64,000 nt of DNA from Caballeronia pedi (GCF_001544915.2 NZ_FCOE02000041.1:1-64000), one strand, 5' to 3'. Positions 9,020-17,480 are shown, counted from the stretch's first letter. Notes: generated from the sequence alone by a model not told the origin. Made by a program: numbers and translations.

Positions 9020-9171
9020 CAGCACGCGTGGTCGTGGAGTCGGGCGGCGCGGTCGCGCTGGCGGACCTGATGACGGACCAGGCCGCGGCGCCGTTGCGCG
9101 GCAAGCGTGTGTTGATCGTGGCATCGGGCGGGCATGTCGATGCCGCGTTGTTCGCATCGGCTATCAGTTAA
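9020..9171 (+). pseudogene. threonine dehydratase-like ammonia-lyase C-terminal fragment
   Basis: The forward frame reads VVVESGGAVALADLM and ends with LRGKRVLIVASGGHVDAALF, the usual C-terminal signature of fold-type II PLP enzymes such as threonine dehydratase or hydroxyaspartate ammonia-lyase. It terminates at 9171. The rest of the enzyme is absent: the preceding sequence is the unrelated, oppositely oriented aldehyde dehydrogenase fragment. Confidence 0.55.
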
Positions 9172-9183
9172 GTTTGAGCTTTT

Positions 9184-9218
9184 GCGTAAGCGCCCGCTTT
9201 CGAAGCGGGCGCTTACGC
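9184..9218. terminator. long stem-loop between converging reading frames
   Basis: A near-perfect 16-base stem (GCGTAAGCGCCCGCTT / AAGCGGGCGCTTACGC) with a three-base loop lies between the ammonia-lyase remnant stop (9171) and the leftward amidotransferase stop (9219). Neither side has a long T-tract, so it may act as a bidirectional terminator or an RNA 3'-end stabiliser. Confidence 0.55.
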
Positions 9219-10391
9219 TTATGAACGGCGCGCTGCCGCTTCCAGAAACGCAATCAGCAACGGATGCGGCGCGCCATCACGCGACGACAGTTCGGGATTC
9301 CCCTGCATGCCCGCAAAGAACGGATGCTTATCGGCCTCGATGGCATCGGCGATCGAACCGGTCTCGTCGTGCGCGCTGACGGTCACGCCGAGCGTCGCGA
9401 GCGGCGCTTCGAGCGCTGGATTGAGCCTGTAGCGATGATTGCAGAGAATGCTCGCCTGCGCGCCGAGCATGGCCGCGATACGCGATCCCGGCACTAGGCT
9501 TATCGGCCGCAAGTCTACGCGATGCAACGACATGCCATCCTCGCCAACATGAATCGGCTCGAAGCTGGCGACGCGCGCATCGGGCTGCGCTTCCTTCATG
9601 CCGATCTCATCGCTCTTCATCGCGAGCCGCGCGATGGCCGTCGCCATTGACTGCATGCCGAGACATAAACCCACGACCGGAATCGACGCCAGCCAGCCGA
9701 AACGCGCGGCCTCGATCTGTCCCGCCACGTGCGCCATGTTCGCGCCGCCTGGCAAAAGAATGCCGTGTGCATCGGCGAGCAAAGTTTGTGCGTTGTCGCG
9801 GTCGATGTCCTGCGCCGCGATGAAGCGTACGTCGAGAGCGAAGCCGAGCGCATCGGCGGCGTCACCGAGGGCGGCGAGCGTCGCTGGGTATTGCTGATGC
9901 TGGTCGCACTCACGGCCTATCAGCGCAATCGTCATGGACGGCCCGCTCGCGCGCGATGTGGCTTCTTGCGTGGATCGCCATCTGCCATAGCGATCCCGAT
10001 GCGCTTGCAAAACCACGCCCGAACCATCTTCGACGAGCTGTGCGCTATCGGCTTCATGAACGACGCGCAACATCTCCACGTCTTCGGCGCATTGCGTAGG
10101 AAACGCATCGAACGATTGCACGAGCAGCACGATATCGCGCGTGCGCGCCAGCGCAAAGATCTCATGGCATGGTTCGCCAGCATCGGGCAGGCCGGTGCGC
10201 GTGCGCCAGATCAGACCGCTCGCGATTAGCCGTCCCTCCGCTGTGACGTGCTGATGCGCATCGGGAAATCGCTGTTCGTCGAAATGCACGCCTGCGCAGC
10301 GGAGTTCGGCATTCAACGTCTTGGCGAACAGCGCGGGAAGGGCGCCGAATTGCGCCGGCTCGGGGGTAGCGTCTTCGATGAGATAGAGCAT
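9219..10391 (-). CDS. CTP synthase-like class I glutamine amidotransferase homologue, catalytic His replaced
   Basis: A 390-residue protein. Residues from about 153 onward (MTIALIGRECDQHQ) match the glutamine amidotransferase half of CTP synthase, with the nucleophile motif GLCLGMQ (Cys243), CNHRYRLNP and HPFFAGMQ near the end. Where CTP synthases have FHPE, this protein reads GNPE, so the catalytic His is Asn365 and ammonia release from glutamine is doubtful. The first 150 residues are not from CTP synthase and I do not recognise them; the synthetase half is absent. Two once-separate genes may be fused, since MTIALIG is a plausible independent start. The start at 10391 follows the homology-like region, but its ribosome site is weak. 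The gene stands among gene fragments, so it could also be decaying. Confidence 0.65.
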   Translation of the reverse strand: MLYLIEDATPEPAQFGALPALFAKTLNAELRCAGVHFDEQRFPDAHQHVTAEGRLIASGLIWRTRTGLPDAGEPCHEIFALARTRDIVLLVQSFDAFPTQCAEDVEMLRVVHEADSAQLVEDGSGVVLQAHRDRYGRWRSTQEATSRASGPSMTIALIGRECDQHQQYPATLAALGDAADALGFALDVRFIAAQDIDRDNAQTLLADAHGILLPGGANMAHVAGQIEAARFGWLASIPVVGLCLGMQSMATAIARLAMKSDEIGMKEAQPDARVASFEPIHVGEDGMSLHRVDLRPISLVPGSRIAAMLGAQASILCNHRYRLNPALEAPLATLGVTVSAHDETGSIADAIEADKHPFFAGMQGNPELSSRDGAPHPLLIAFLEAAARRS

Positions 10392-10406
10392 GGAAGGCCA
10401 TCCGAT

Positions 10407-10444
10407 AAAAAGAAAAACCCGCGACAAAGCACACGTGTCGCGGG
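10407..10444 (-). terminator. rho-independent terminator of the aminotransferase remnant
   Basis: Read leftward, the stem CCCGCGAC / GTCGCGGG (10418-10425 with 10437-10444) is followed by TTTTTCTTTTT. It lies just downstream of the aminotransferase remnant and upstream of the amidotransferase start. Confidence 0.8.
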
Positions 10445-10468
10445 CGTGGCGTCTAGTGCCTAGGCGCT

Positions 10469-10695
10469 TCAGACCGCGGCGACAGCGGGTGTCACCGCCG
10501 CACACGCAGTCTCGATGCGCCGGCACGCGTCGCACGTCGTGGTCATCGGAACAGCATACCCGATCCGCACATGGTCTCCATGCCGAACGCGCTACCGTAC
10601 ACCACGCCGACATACGCCGCCTCCAGCAGATAGTTGGCGAAGTCGAGATCGATAGCCATCACATCGCCCGAAGGGGTATCTTCGGCAACCGGCTA
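10469..10695 (-). pseudogene. class I aspartate aminotransferase-like C-terminal fragment
   Basis: The leftward frame gives DLDFANYLLEAAYVGVV, then YGSAFGM, typical of the C-terminal part of class I aminotransferases. After that the homologous sequence moves to another frame (RIGYAVPMTTTCDACRRI) and ends at 10469. One frameshift around 10575 explains this. The catalytic lysine domain is missing, but the native terminator is still in place. Confidence 0.6.
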
Positions 10696-10732
10696 GCTTC
10701 TGCCAGTCGGAGACGCTCGACCTGACGTTCAA

Positions 10733-10860
10733 TTGCACGTTCGAACGTCCGCTTCCGCAGCAACGATCGACCCACGCTCGCGATCATGTCGATCGACACC
10801 CGCATCCTCGGTTGCCCGATCACGTTGGCGGCGCCGGTGTTCATCACGTACATCGGCGCC
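10733..10860 (+). pseudogene. possible FMN-dependent alpha-hydroxyacid dehydrogenase fragment
   Basis: The forward frame contains MSIDTRILGCPITLAAPVFI, which resembles the N-terminal segment of FMN-dependent lactate/glycolate oxidases (pattern: D-x-S/T-x-x-I-L-G then P-V-F). No other part of such an enzyme is visible. This is a weak resemblance and may be chance. Confidence 0.25.
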
Positions 10861-11001
10861 CCGGATCGCGATAGGTCGGGGAAGTGGCGCAATCTTCAGG
10901 AAGAAAGCGCCGAGATTAAAGGACCGAAAACCCTGCGGAAGGTTGGGCTCAGGAACGCACATGGGAAGCGCGTTTCGCGCGCGAGCCCATCCAGGATCCG
11001 A

Positions 11002-11631
11002 CTAATGGAAGCCGTAGACCAGGACCTTCTTCCCCTCAAAGCTTTCCTGCACACCTTGCTCGCAAGTTGGTGGACACTTTGCCATAAGGTCCGCACTCGC
11101 GCCTGACGCGGTGACCGCCCTGTAGACAACGGATTCGATGAGCGTCCCGTCGGCAGCGACGACGATGTTCAGATCTGTTTCGACGCCAGCCGGCACGGCT
11201 CTACCGGCCTCATAGACGATTTTCATGGTGCCGGTGCAATCGGAGTTCACCCTGTAGGTGCCTTTCTGATTTGGATTGAAAGTCGTCTGCCCCCCTTTCG
11301 GAAGCCCGCCGATAACTCCGAAGTCGGTGCGTGTAAAACCGCCTGTGCCGTCGAACGTCACCAGTGCGACGTCATCGAGGATCACCGGGGCTGCGTACGG
11401 ATGCAATGTGCCATCGGCAATCAATCCAAGAATTTCTCCATGACCGATAAATCCAAACGGTCCCTTTAAGGTTGCGTTCGAGCACAACCCACCGTGGCGG
11501 CCGTGGCCGCCGGAGTCGTCGGAGTCGTCGGAGTCGCCGGAGTCGCCGGAGTCGCCGGCCTGCGCGGCACCGCTGAGCAAGAGAAGTGCAACGGCTGCCG
11601 CCGACGCAATGCTTGAATGCTTGATCTTCAC
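11002..11631 (-). CDS. secreted protein of unknown function with Asp/Ser/Gly repeat
   Basis: About 209 residues with a clear Sec signal peptide (hydrophobic core AAAVALLLLSGAAQA) and predicted cleavage after AQA. The mature N-terminus is a low-complexity Asp-Ser-Gly tract encoded by five 9-base tandem repeats, followed by a His/Gly-rich patch and a roughly 150-residue region with Cys near both ends that looks beta-rich. The start is uncertain: the GTG at 11631 has AAGGAG six bases upstream, whereas an in-frame ATG at 11637 abuts that site. I do not recognise the family. Codon use and GC resemble neighbouring native genes. It is predicted to be periplasmic or extracellular. Confidence 0.65.
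   Translation of the reverse strand: MKIKHSSIASAAAVALLLLSGAAQAGDSGDSGDSDDSDDSGGHGRHGGLCSNATLKGPFGFIGHGEILGLIADGTLHPYAAPVILDDVALVTFDGTGGFTRTDFGVIGGLPKGGQTTFNPNQKGTYRVNSDCTGTMKIVYEAGRAVPAGVETDLNIVVAADGTLIESVVYRAVTASGASADLMAKCPPTCEQGVQESFEGKKVLVYGFH
11512..11556. repeat. five tandem copies of a 9-base repeat inside a coding region
   Basis: Units GGAGTCGTC, GGAGTCGTC, then GGAGTCGCC three times. Because the unit is nine bases, copy-number change would lengthen or shorten the acidic Asp-Ser-Gly tract of the secreted protein without breaking the frame. Confidence 0.9.
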
Positions 11632-11658
11632 GGTCATCTCCTTCAGCGAATCGGGCAC

Positions 11659-12395
11659 TCAACATCACGGCGCGCATGGGCCTATGGCTGAATAGAGCAC
11701 CCAATTCAGAATGAAATTCAAAAAAGGCTGCAGCGAATCCTGACTACCGTCGCTTGCGGAGAAAGCAGAGATTGAGTGGGAGTCAATGCGCCCGGGTGTT
11801 CCGGAGTGTGAGGCGAGAAAGCGGAGGTGCGGGCGAAGTAATAAACGGCGAAACGCTTCACCGAGCAGTTATTTTCGCTTGGTGTCGGTAGACCCGCGCA
11901 GAAGAGGTGCACGAAAGTCCGCGCGTTTGTGACTTCGTGAGTCGGCCATGCATTAAGGTCGCTTGGCAGAATTAGTGTAATCCACGATCGTCCCACGTGC
12001 CAGGTAGAATTCGGACCAAATGACAGGCGTGTCGAAAATCGAGCGGCGCGAATAGTGCGCTCTTACTATGTCGCGAACGGAGGTCTTAGAAATCGGCAAC
12101 ACAAAGCGGCGATGACAGTTGCACCCTGTAGGCTGCCGCCGACTTTGTGTATGCCTGAAAGGCAACTCTGGGTCGACTGCCGAAGTTCGCACTTCGGATG
12201 TACGGCGCTCGAGCAGCGATTCCGCGACGGGTCAACCGGAGACATTCTGCGCATGATCGTCAGTGTCTTCCTCGGATCCGAGAGAACCTTCCAAGCGCGA
12301 CCGGTGGTGCGTGTTCTTGGGAACGCGACAGGTTTTGAAACGGCGCGCACTCCCGGCGCGGCCGTGGCATGTGAACACGCGTGGCAGAAATCGGC
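11659..12395. other. gene-free stretch between the secreted protein and carbonic anhydrase genes
   Basis: About 740 bases with no coding frame I can support. It contains one copy of a short dispersed repeat (12170-12185). The promoter for the secreted-protein gene should lie near its right-hand side, but I see no clear -35/-10 pair. Confidence 0.4.
12170..12185 (+). repeat. copy of dispersed intergenic repeat (GGGTCGGCTACGGAAG family)
   Basis: Reads GGGTCGACTGCCGAAG, matching 13 of 16 positions of the version found identically at 33414 and 53919. Confidence 0.45.
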
Positions 12396-12956
12396 TCAAG
12401 TCGACCGCCCCTGAGTCAGTTCATGCCGCAGCACTGTGGGTGGGACCACTGTCTCTAAAAGGCCGGTTTTGACGTCATAAACGAGACCTGTCACCGCGAA
12501 CCCGCCCGGCAGATTCGGGTTGGCATTGAGTGCCGCCACATCGATCGCGACCGCCTTGTACGGATCGGTGATGGCGAGATCGTCGAGCTTGTCGTCGCTA
12601 ACGCCCATGTACTTCGACAGCAACTTCGGCGCGTGACGGTAGCAACCGTTGATTCCACAATCGGTGTGCTGAAGCACGACCAGGTTCCAGCCAGCACCGA
12701 CTGCTTCTCCAGCCGCTCGCGATACCGTGCCGAGGATCGCCATCGTTTCGAGCAGCGCGGGATTCACGCGTCCGCCGACGTTGCGAATGACAGCCGTTTC
12801 GCCGGGCTCGAGCTTCAACACATCCATAGGATCGACGCGAGGATCGACACAACCGATGATCATCGTGCGGCGTGACGGCAACATTTTCAGATCGGCGTTG
12901 AAGCCAGTTTTTGCGAATTCGACATTGCGGCTGGCGAGTGTTTCGAGAAAGTCCAT
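12396..12956 (-). CDS. beta-class carbonic anhydrase
   Basis: A 186-residue beta-carbonic anhydrase, which interconverts CO2 and bicarbonate in the cytoplasm. The zinc ligands and catalytic dyad are visible: Cys36-x-Asp38-x-Arg40 (CVDPR), His97 and Cys100 (HTDC). AAGGT lies upstream of the ATG. It is the last gene of a leftward series NmrA-like, NmrA-like, SDR, carbonic anhydrase, lying 39 bases after the SDR gene. Its link to those oxidoreductases is not obvious; it may supply or remove bicarbonate, or simply share the promoter. Confidence 0.88.
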   Translation of the reverse strand: MDFLETLASRNVEFAKTGFNADLKMLPSRRTMIIGCVDPRVDPMDVLKLEPGETAVIRNVGGRVNPALLETMAILGTVSRAAGEAVGAGWNLVVLQHTDCGINGCYRHAPKLLSKYMGVSDDKLDDLAITDPYKAVAIDVAALNANPNLPGGFAVTGLVYDVKTGLLETVVPPTVLRHELTQGRST

Positions 12957-12995
12957 GATTACCTTTACGATTTGACGTGAGGAATGGGAAATGGG

Positions 12996-13742
12996 TCAGG
13001 CGCGTTGCGGCAGGCGGGTGGACATCTTCGCCTGCAGGCCCTTCGGGTCGGCTGTGAACGCGGCGTAAATGGCGCGCGTTTGATCGCCAGCGACGATCTC
13101 GTCGTTGACGGCGGTCTCGATCGCGTCCAATGCTTCAGTAACGACCTCTTGCGGCGTCATGCGTGGCTCGGGGAGTTTCGCGCCCATTTCGGTCTCTGTC
13201 TGAACCGCGAGTACGCCGACCACCTGCGTGCCCTGTGCGCCCAGTTCGGCGCGCACGCTGCGAGTGAGAGACAGACTCGCAGCCTTGGATGCCGAGTAAG
13301 TTGCCGCGACGGGCAGACTGATCAGTGAGAGCATCGACAGCATATTGATCAACGCGCCACCGCCCGACTTGGCGAGTACCGGTGCGAACGCACGGGTCAG
13401 CGCCAGGGTGCCGAAATAATTGACGTCCATTTCACGCCGTGCATTGTCAATGTCGGATGCAGAGATGGCGCCTTCGAACGCGGCGTAGCCCGCATTGTTG
13501 ATCAGCAGCGTCACGTCCGATGCAATCGCTGCGGCTGCGGCGACCTGATCGGCGTCAGTGACGTCGAGCGGCATAGGAACCAGGCGATGGTCGCGATCCT
13601 TGAGCATCTCTTTGAGCGAAGTGGTGTCTCGTGCCGCGATGTAGACTTTTGAAGCACCGCGCTTGAGCAGTTCTTCGACGAATACACGTCCAATGCCGCG
13701 ATTTGCGCCCGTGACGAGTGCGACGGAATGAGCAAGTTTCAT
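12996..13742 (-). CDS. short-chain dehydrogenase/reductase
   Basis: A 248-residue classical SDR. The cofactor motif TGANRGIG is near residue 11, LLINNAGYAAF near residue 81 and the YSASKAA active-site motif near residue 150, all at normal spacing. The start at 13742 follows AAGGA with about eight bases of spacing; the longer frame up to 13856 lacks homology. It lies 76 bases after the first NmrA-like gene in the same leftward operon. The substrate is unknown; soluble NAD(P)H-dependent reduction of a carbonyl is the family function. Confidence 0.85.
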   Translation of the reverse strand: MKLAHSVALVTGANRGIGRVFVEELLKRGASKVYIAARDTTSLKEMLKDRDHRLVPMPLDVTDADQVAAAAAIASDVTLLINNAGYAAFEGAISASDIDNARREMDVNYFGTLALTRAFAPVLAKSGGGALINMLSMLSLISLPVAATYSASKAASLSLTRSVRAELGAQGTQVVGVLAVQTETEMGAKLPEPRMTPQEVVTEALDAIETAVNDEIVAGDQTRAIYAAFTADPKGLQAKMSTRLPQRA

Positions 13743-13818
13743 GATGATGTCCTTCCGAGTTCGATATGAGGTCGGTGCCGGTTCCGGTGCTGTGCAAGCC
13801 AGCCGAAACCCGCGAATG

Positions 13819-14697
13819 TCATGCGCCGTTGAGTTTGTCGGCGTGAAGGCGAGCAAATTCGCCGACCGTCATGGAGCGACGGCCGGTCAGCTTTTCGACG
13901 TTGTTATCCGCGCCAGACATATGACCGTTCTGGTAGTCGACCATGGCACCACCGAGATGCTGAACGATATACGGCGGCACACCCATTGCCTCGATCGAGT
14001 TGCAGTATTCGTCGATGGGCAAATCCTGGAAGACGATCTTGCGGCCGAGCGCCTCGGACAATTCGGCCGCCATTTGCTCGTGGTCCATTTCGATCGGACC
14101 TGAGAGCGGGATCGTGGTGCCGATGTGCGCTTCCGGGTTTTTCAGCAATGCGGCGATGGCGCGGCCTTGATCGTCGGCGGCGATCGGCGAGTGACGGCCC
14201 TTGCCAACCGGCATGCGCAAAACACCTTGTTGCAGATACGGCAGCTGCCACGGATAAAGCAGCCACTCCAGGAAGTAGGTAGGACGAAGATGAATGACCG
14301 CCAGGCCCGACCAGTTAAGTATTTCCTCAGCAATGTACGTGTCGCGGCTGGAATCGCTGCTGGACTCACGGTTGGCCGAACGCTGCGAGAGGTTGATGAC
14401 CGTCTTCAAGCCGGTCTCTTTGGCCGCTTGTGCGAAGTTCACCGTTGCATTGATCAGACCGGGTTGAACAGGCCACACCAGATAGGCGGCGTCGACACCC
14501 TTCATGGCATCGCGGATGGTGTTGATCTCAAGCAGATCGCCGATGACCACTTCAGCGCCCAGCGCTTCGAGCGCTTCTGACCGGGCACCCCGGCGCCGCA
14601 CCATCGCACGTACGTCGAGGCCAAGCGCGATTGATTCGCGAACCGCTGCGCGACCCGTATCGCCTGTGGCGCCCGTAATTAACACTTTCTTTGACAT
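13819..14697 (-). CDS. NmrA-like NAD(P)-binding protein (paralogue A)
   Basis: A 292-residue atypical SDR of the NmrA/HSCARG type with an N-terminal dinucleotide-binding motif TGATGDTG and no canonical YxxxK catalytic motif. Members act as redox sensors or as quinone/NAD(P)H oxidoreductases. It is clearly paralogous to the next gene upstream (14943-15836): both have GDTGR, an FAQAAKE helix, NWSG and FLEWLLY/FAEWLLY at matching positions. AAGGAG sits before the ATG. Confidence 0.85.
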   Translation of the reverse strand: MSKKVLITGATGDTGRAAVRESIALGLDVRAMVRRRGARSEALEALGAEVVIGDLLEINTIRDAMKGVDAAYLVWPVQPGLINATVNFAQAAKETGLKTVINLSQRSANRESSSDSSRDTYIAEEILNWSGLAVIHLRPTYFLEWLLYPWQLPYLQQGVLRMPVGKGRHSPIAADDQGRAIAALLKNPEAHIGTTIPLSGPIEMDHEQMAAELSEALGRKIVFQDLPIDEYCNSIEAMGVPPYIVQHLGGAMVDYQNGHMSGADNNVEKLTGRRSMTVGEFARLHADKLNGA

Positions 14698-14942
14698 GGT
14701 AAATACTCCTTAGTAAATGTTCTTGAATGGCTCGAAAATGATGCCGTTGTGACCTGGATAACAAAAGCCACTTCGGCGAAGCGCATCTGGGAATCAGCTG
14801 CGCTTTCGTTGTGACTAATATCGTTGATTGCGGATCTGGTCGGTAGCCCTCGTTTCGCTCTATGACTTATCACAGAACAGCATGGACAGATTCGAGGGAA
14901 ATTTGTCAGAGGGTGGTCGGTACCTGCCCACGCTGGTCACGA

Positions 14943-15836
14943 TCAACGCGCTGACGGTTCCAGCGGGTATTCAACAACGAACTTCGACAGATTCGCCTTG
15001 ATAAACTGCTCCACCGTCGTCAATGGCTGGCCGATGATCTCCGTGCCGGTGCTGTCGGTGCCCGCCAGCAGGCCTTCTTGCTGGTCGATCGTGACGGCCT
15101 CGAAATGTCGCCGCATGGCGTCCGCGTCCTGCAGGCCGAACAGATCGAGGAACGTCGATACCGTGACATGCTCGTAGGGCAGATTTTTACCAAGGACGCG
15201 GCTTACTTCGGCCGCCAGTTCCTCGTGGCTGTATTCGACGGGCCCGTGAAGCGCCAGTGCCTTTCCGACATAAGGAGCCGCATTGTCGATAATGCCGGCG
15301 ATAATGCGTGCGATGTCGCTGCCCGCAATGGGTGCAAAGCGGCTCTCCTTGTTGTACGGCATCACGTAACGGCCGTAGCGGATTTGCGGTGCGATATAGA
15401 GCAGCCACTCGGCAAAGAACGTGACGCGCAGATGCACCGACGGCACACCGGACCAGTTGAAAATCTGCTCGGAGAGCCAGTGGTTTTGCGTCGCCTTGCT
15501 GCGTGCGTTCGGGCGCGACTGCTTATGGGACATGTTGACGATGAGTTCCAGATTCTGCTCTTTCGCGGCCTGCGCAAAGATCACCGCTGCTTCCACCAGT
15601 CCCTCGGCGAGTGGAAAGCAAAAATAGGCACGCTGAACGCCAGTCATGGCAATGCGGATGTCGCGCAGGCTGGACATGTCGCCGAATACGACTTCGGCGC
15701 CTGCATCGCGCAACCGCTGCGCGCGCTGGTCGTCTTTGCGGACTAGTGCGCGGACGTGAAAGCCTTTTTCGAGCAGACGTTCGACGGTCGGACGACCGGT
15801 ATCACCTGCGGCGCCGCTTACGAGGACGATGGCCAT
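14943..15836 (-). CDS. NmrA-like NAD(P)-binding protein (paralogue B)
   Basis: A 297-residue NmrA-type protein with the cofactor motif SGAAGDTG. I start at the ATG at 15836, which has GGAG eight bases upstream, rather than the TTG two codons earlier. It is the promoter-proximal gene of the leftward operon and is divergent from the LysR gene at 16100, which probably controls it. The 245-base gap to its paralogue is long for an operon and may hold a second promoter; I see no terminator there. Confidence 0.83.
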   Translation of the reverse strand: MAIVLVSGAAGDTGRPTVERLLEKGFHVRALVRKDDQRAQRLRDAGAEVVFGDMSSLRDIRIAMTGVQRAYFCFPLAEGLVEAAVIFAQAAKEQNLELIVNMSHKQSRPNARSKATQNHWLSEQIFNWSGVPSVHLRVTFFAEWLLYIAPQIRYGRYVMPYNKESRFAPIAGSDIARIIAGIIDNAAPYVGKALALHGPVEYSHEELAAEVSRVLGKNLPYEHVTVSTFLDLFGLQDADAMRRHFEAVTIDQQEGLLAGTDSTGTEIIGQPLTTVEQFIKANLSKFVVEYPLEPSAR

Positions 15837-16023
15837 ATTCAATTCTCCAGATGGATGAAGCCGCGACTGGCAAGCTGCGCCCGGCTTCGATGAGGGCTGT
15901 CAGGGCATCAGAACCGGTTCCCTCACGTGGGTCTGATCACGGTCCGGCAATCGCTGCCGGACCACGTGCGTAATGTGACGTGACGCCGCATATCTCGGTA
16001 GCCCATGAGTTCGGCTAACATTT

Positions 16024-16038
16024 ATGCTGATCGAGCAT
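16024..16038. promoter_or_regulatory. LysR-type T-N11-A dyad
   Basis: ATGCTGATCGAGCAT is a dyad (ATGCT-N5-AGCAT) that fits the T-N11-A box recognised by LysR regulators. It lies 61 bases upstream of the lysR start at 16100 and between the divergent gene pair, the usual position for autoregulation and target control. Confidence 0.6.
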
Positions 16039-16099
16039 GAAAGGTTTCGCAGGTTCGTCACGCGTCACTGACTTTGCCGCCGGATAGGGAGGAGAGAGC

Positions 16100-17008
16100 T
16101 TGAAAGACGTTCTGACGTTCAGGCTTTACACCCGGGTTGCACGGCTCGGGAGCTTTTCGGCCGCTGCGCGGGAAAGCGGGCTGGCGCAATCACAGGTCTC
16201 GAGGATGATCGCCGAACTCGAAGCGGGGCTCGGCGCGCGCCTGCTTACGCGCACGACTCGCGCAGTCGTGCCAACTGAAGCGGGACTGGAGTTTCTTGCC
16301 CGCATGGAGCCGATACTGGCGGCGATCGACGACGCGGAGAACAGCGTCCGCGAGACAGGAGAACTACGCGGCGTGTTGCGCCTCGCCATGCCTTCGACGA
16401 TGGCTATTCGCGTGATCATGCCGCGCCTGTCGGCCTTCATCGAGCGTCACCCGTTGCTCAGGCTCGACATCATGCTCGACGACCGGTGGCAGGACATGAT
16501 CCGCGAAGCCGTGGACGTCGGCATCCGCGTCGGCAGTCTGCCAGACTCTGCGGGCACGGCAAGGTTGATTGGGAGGATGCATCGTGTGGTCGTGGCTTCG
16601 CCTGCCTATCTTGACCGGCATGGCTCACCGGCATTGCCGGAGGAACTCACGACGCATCGCGTCGTCGGCGGACCAGCGGGCGCGCACTTGAACTCCTGGC
16701 AATTCGAGCGAGATGGCCAGACCACATCGATCGATCTGCAATCGCATGTTTCGACTAACGACACGGCAGGAGCGCTCGCAGCGGCGATAGCTGGCCTCGG
16801 GATCGTCTCGACCACTTCCTGGGCCTGTCAATCGGAGCTTGAGGCGGGGGCGCTCGTCCAGTTGCTACCCGAATGGAAGATGGCCGAGCTGCCCGTGCAT
16901 GCCTATTTCCCGATGGGGCGGACCACCCGTATCGCGGGCCGCGCATTCGTCGAATTCATCGCTGCCGAACTGAAAAGAGAGCCGCCTGACCTGTTTGGTT
17001 CAACCTAA
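16100..17008 (+). CDS. LysR family transcriptional regulator
   Basis: A 302-residue LysR regulator with the N-terminal helix-turn-helix (GSFSAAARESGLAQSQVSRM) and a substrate-binding domain of normal length. Translation most likely starts at TTG (16100) with GGAGGAGAG just upstream; no ATG gives a better start. It is divergent from the NmrA-SDR-carbonic anhydrase operon, with a T-N11-A dyad between. It belongs to the CrgA/AaeR-like group by its short effector domain pattern (LDDRWQDMIREAVDVGIRVG). Confidence 0.87.
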   Translation: MKDVLTFRLYTRVARLGSFSAAARESGLAQSQVSRMIAELEAGLGARLLTRTTRAVVPTEAGLEFLARMEPILAAIDDAENSVRETGELRGVLRLAMPSTMAIRVIMPRLSAFIERHPLLRLDIMLDDRWQDMIREAVDVGIRVGSLPDSAGTARLIGRMHRVVVASPAYLDRHGSPALPEELTTHRVVGGPAGAHLNSWQFERDGQTTSIDLQSHVSTNDTAGALAAAIAGLGIVSTTSWACQSELEAGALVQLLPEWKMAELPVHAYFPMGRTTRIAGRAFVEFIAAELKREPPDLFGST

Positions 17009-17203
17009 ACCGCCGAAGTCCGCTTACGGTCGGTTGAATCCGCCTCTCGAGAGCCGCCATTCGGATGGTCGTTATGCGAACGGCAGGAGAGGGTTCATCC
17101 GCGCTCACGCATCGCGTTCCCGACAGAAACCGCGGACAACCCTGTTGAAAAGCGAGTCAGGACCAGGTCGTCGACGCTCGGCATCAGCGAATGTTCTTCA
17201 CGT

Positions 17204-17229
17204 CGCCTTGCGTCAATGGACGCAAGGCG
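17204..17229. repeat. perfect 11-base stem-loop without a T-tract
   Basis: CGCCTTGCGTC, loop AATG, GACGCAAGGCG. It lies about 200 bases after the LysR stop. Neither strand has a run of T after it, so it is not a standard terminator; it may stabilise or process an RNA end. Confidence 0.6.
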
Positions 17230-17361
17230 AGGACCGCTGAGCTGGGAGCGCGTGTCGTCGGCGATAGAGCTGCACAGCGCTCGACCTGGTTCCTTCTCGC
17301 TGTTCGATGAGGCGAACTTCGAAGTGGTGGGGGCACGAGGAGCATGAGACTTGCGTCGCGG

Positions 17362-17480
17362 TTAAAACCCGACACCGGTGTCCACCCCAACTGCGCCGCC
17401 GACACTGCCGCCACTGACACCTATGCCGATGGCGGGTCCCGGTGCGTAGTAGCCGTCACCATAAGCCGGAAATGAGCAGA
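17362..17480 (-). pseudogene. 3' remnant of a small glycine-rich protein
   Basis: The leftward frame reads YYAPGPAIGIGVSGG and then a Gly/Val-rich tail to a stop at 17362. This resembles the tails of small Burkholderia envelope proteins with YYxPxP motifs. A stop lies a few codons upstream and there is no start, so only the end survives. Confidence 0.4.
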
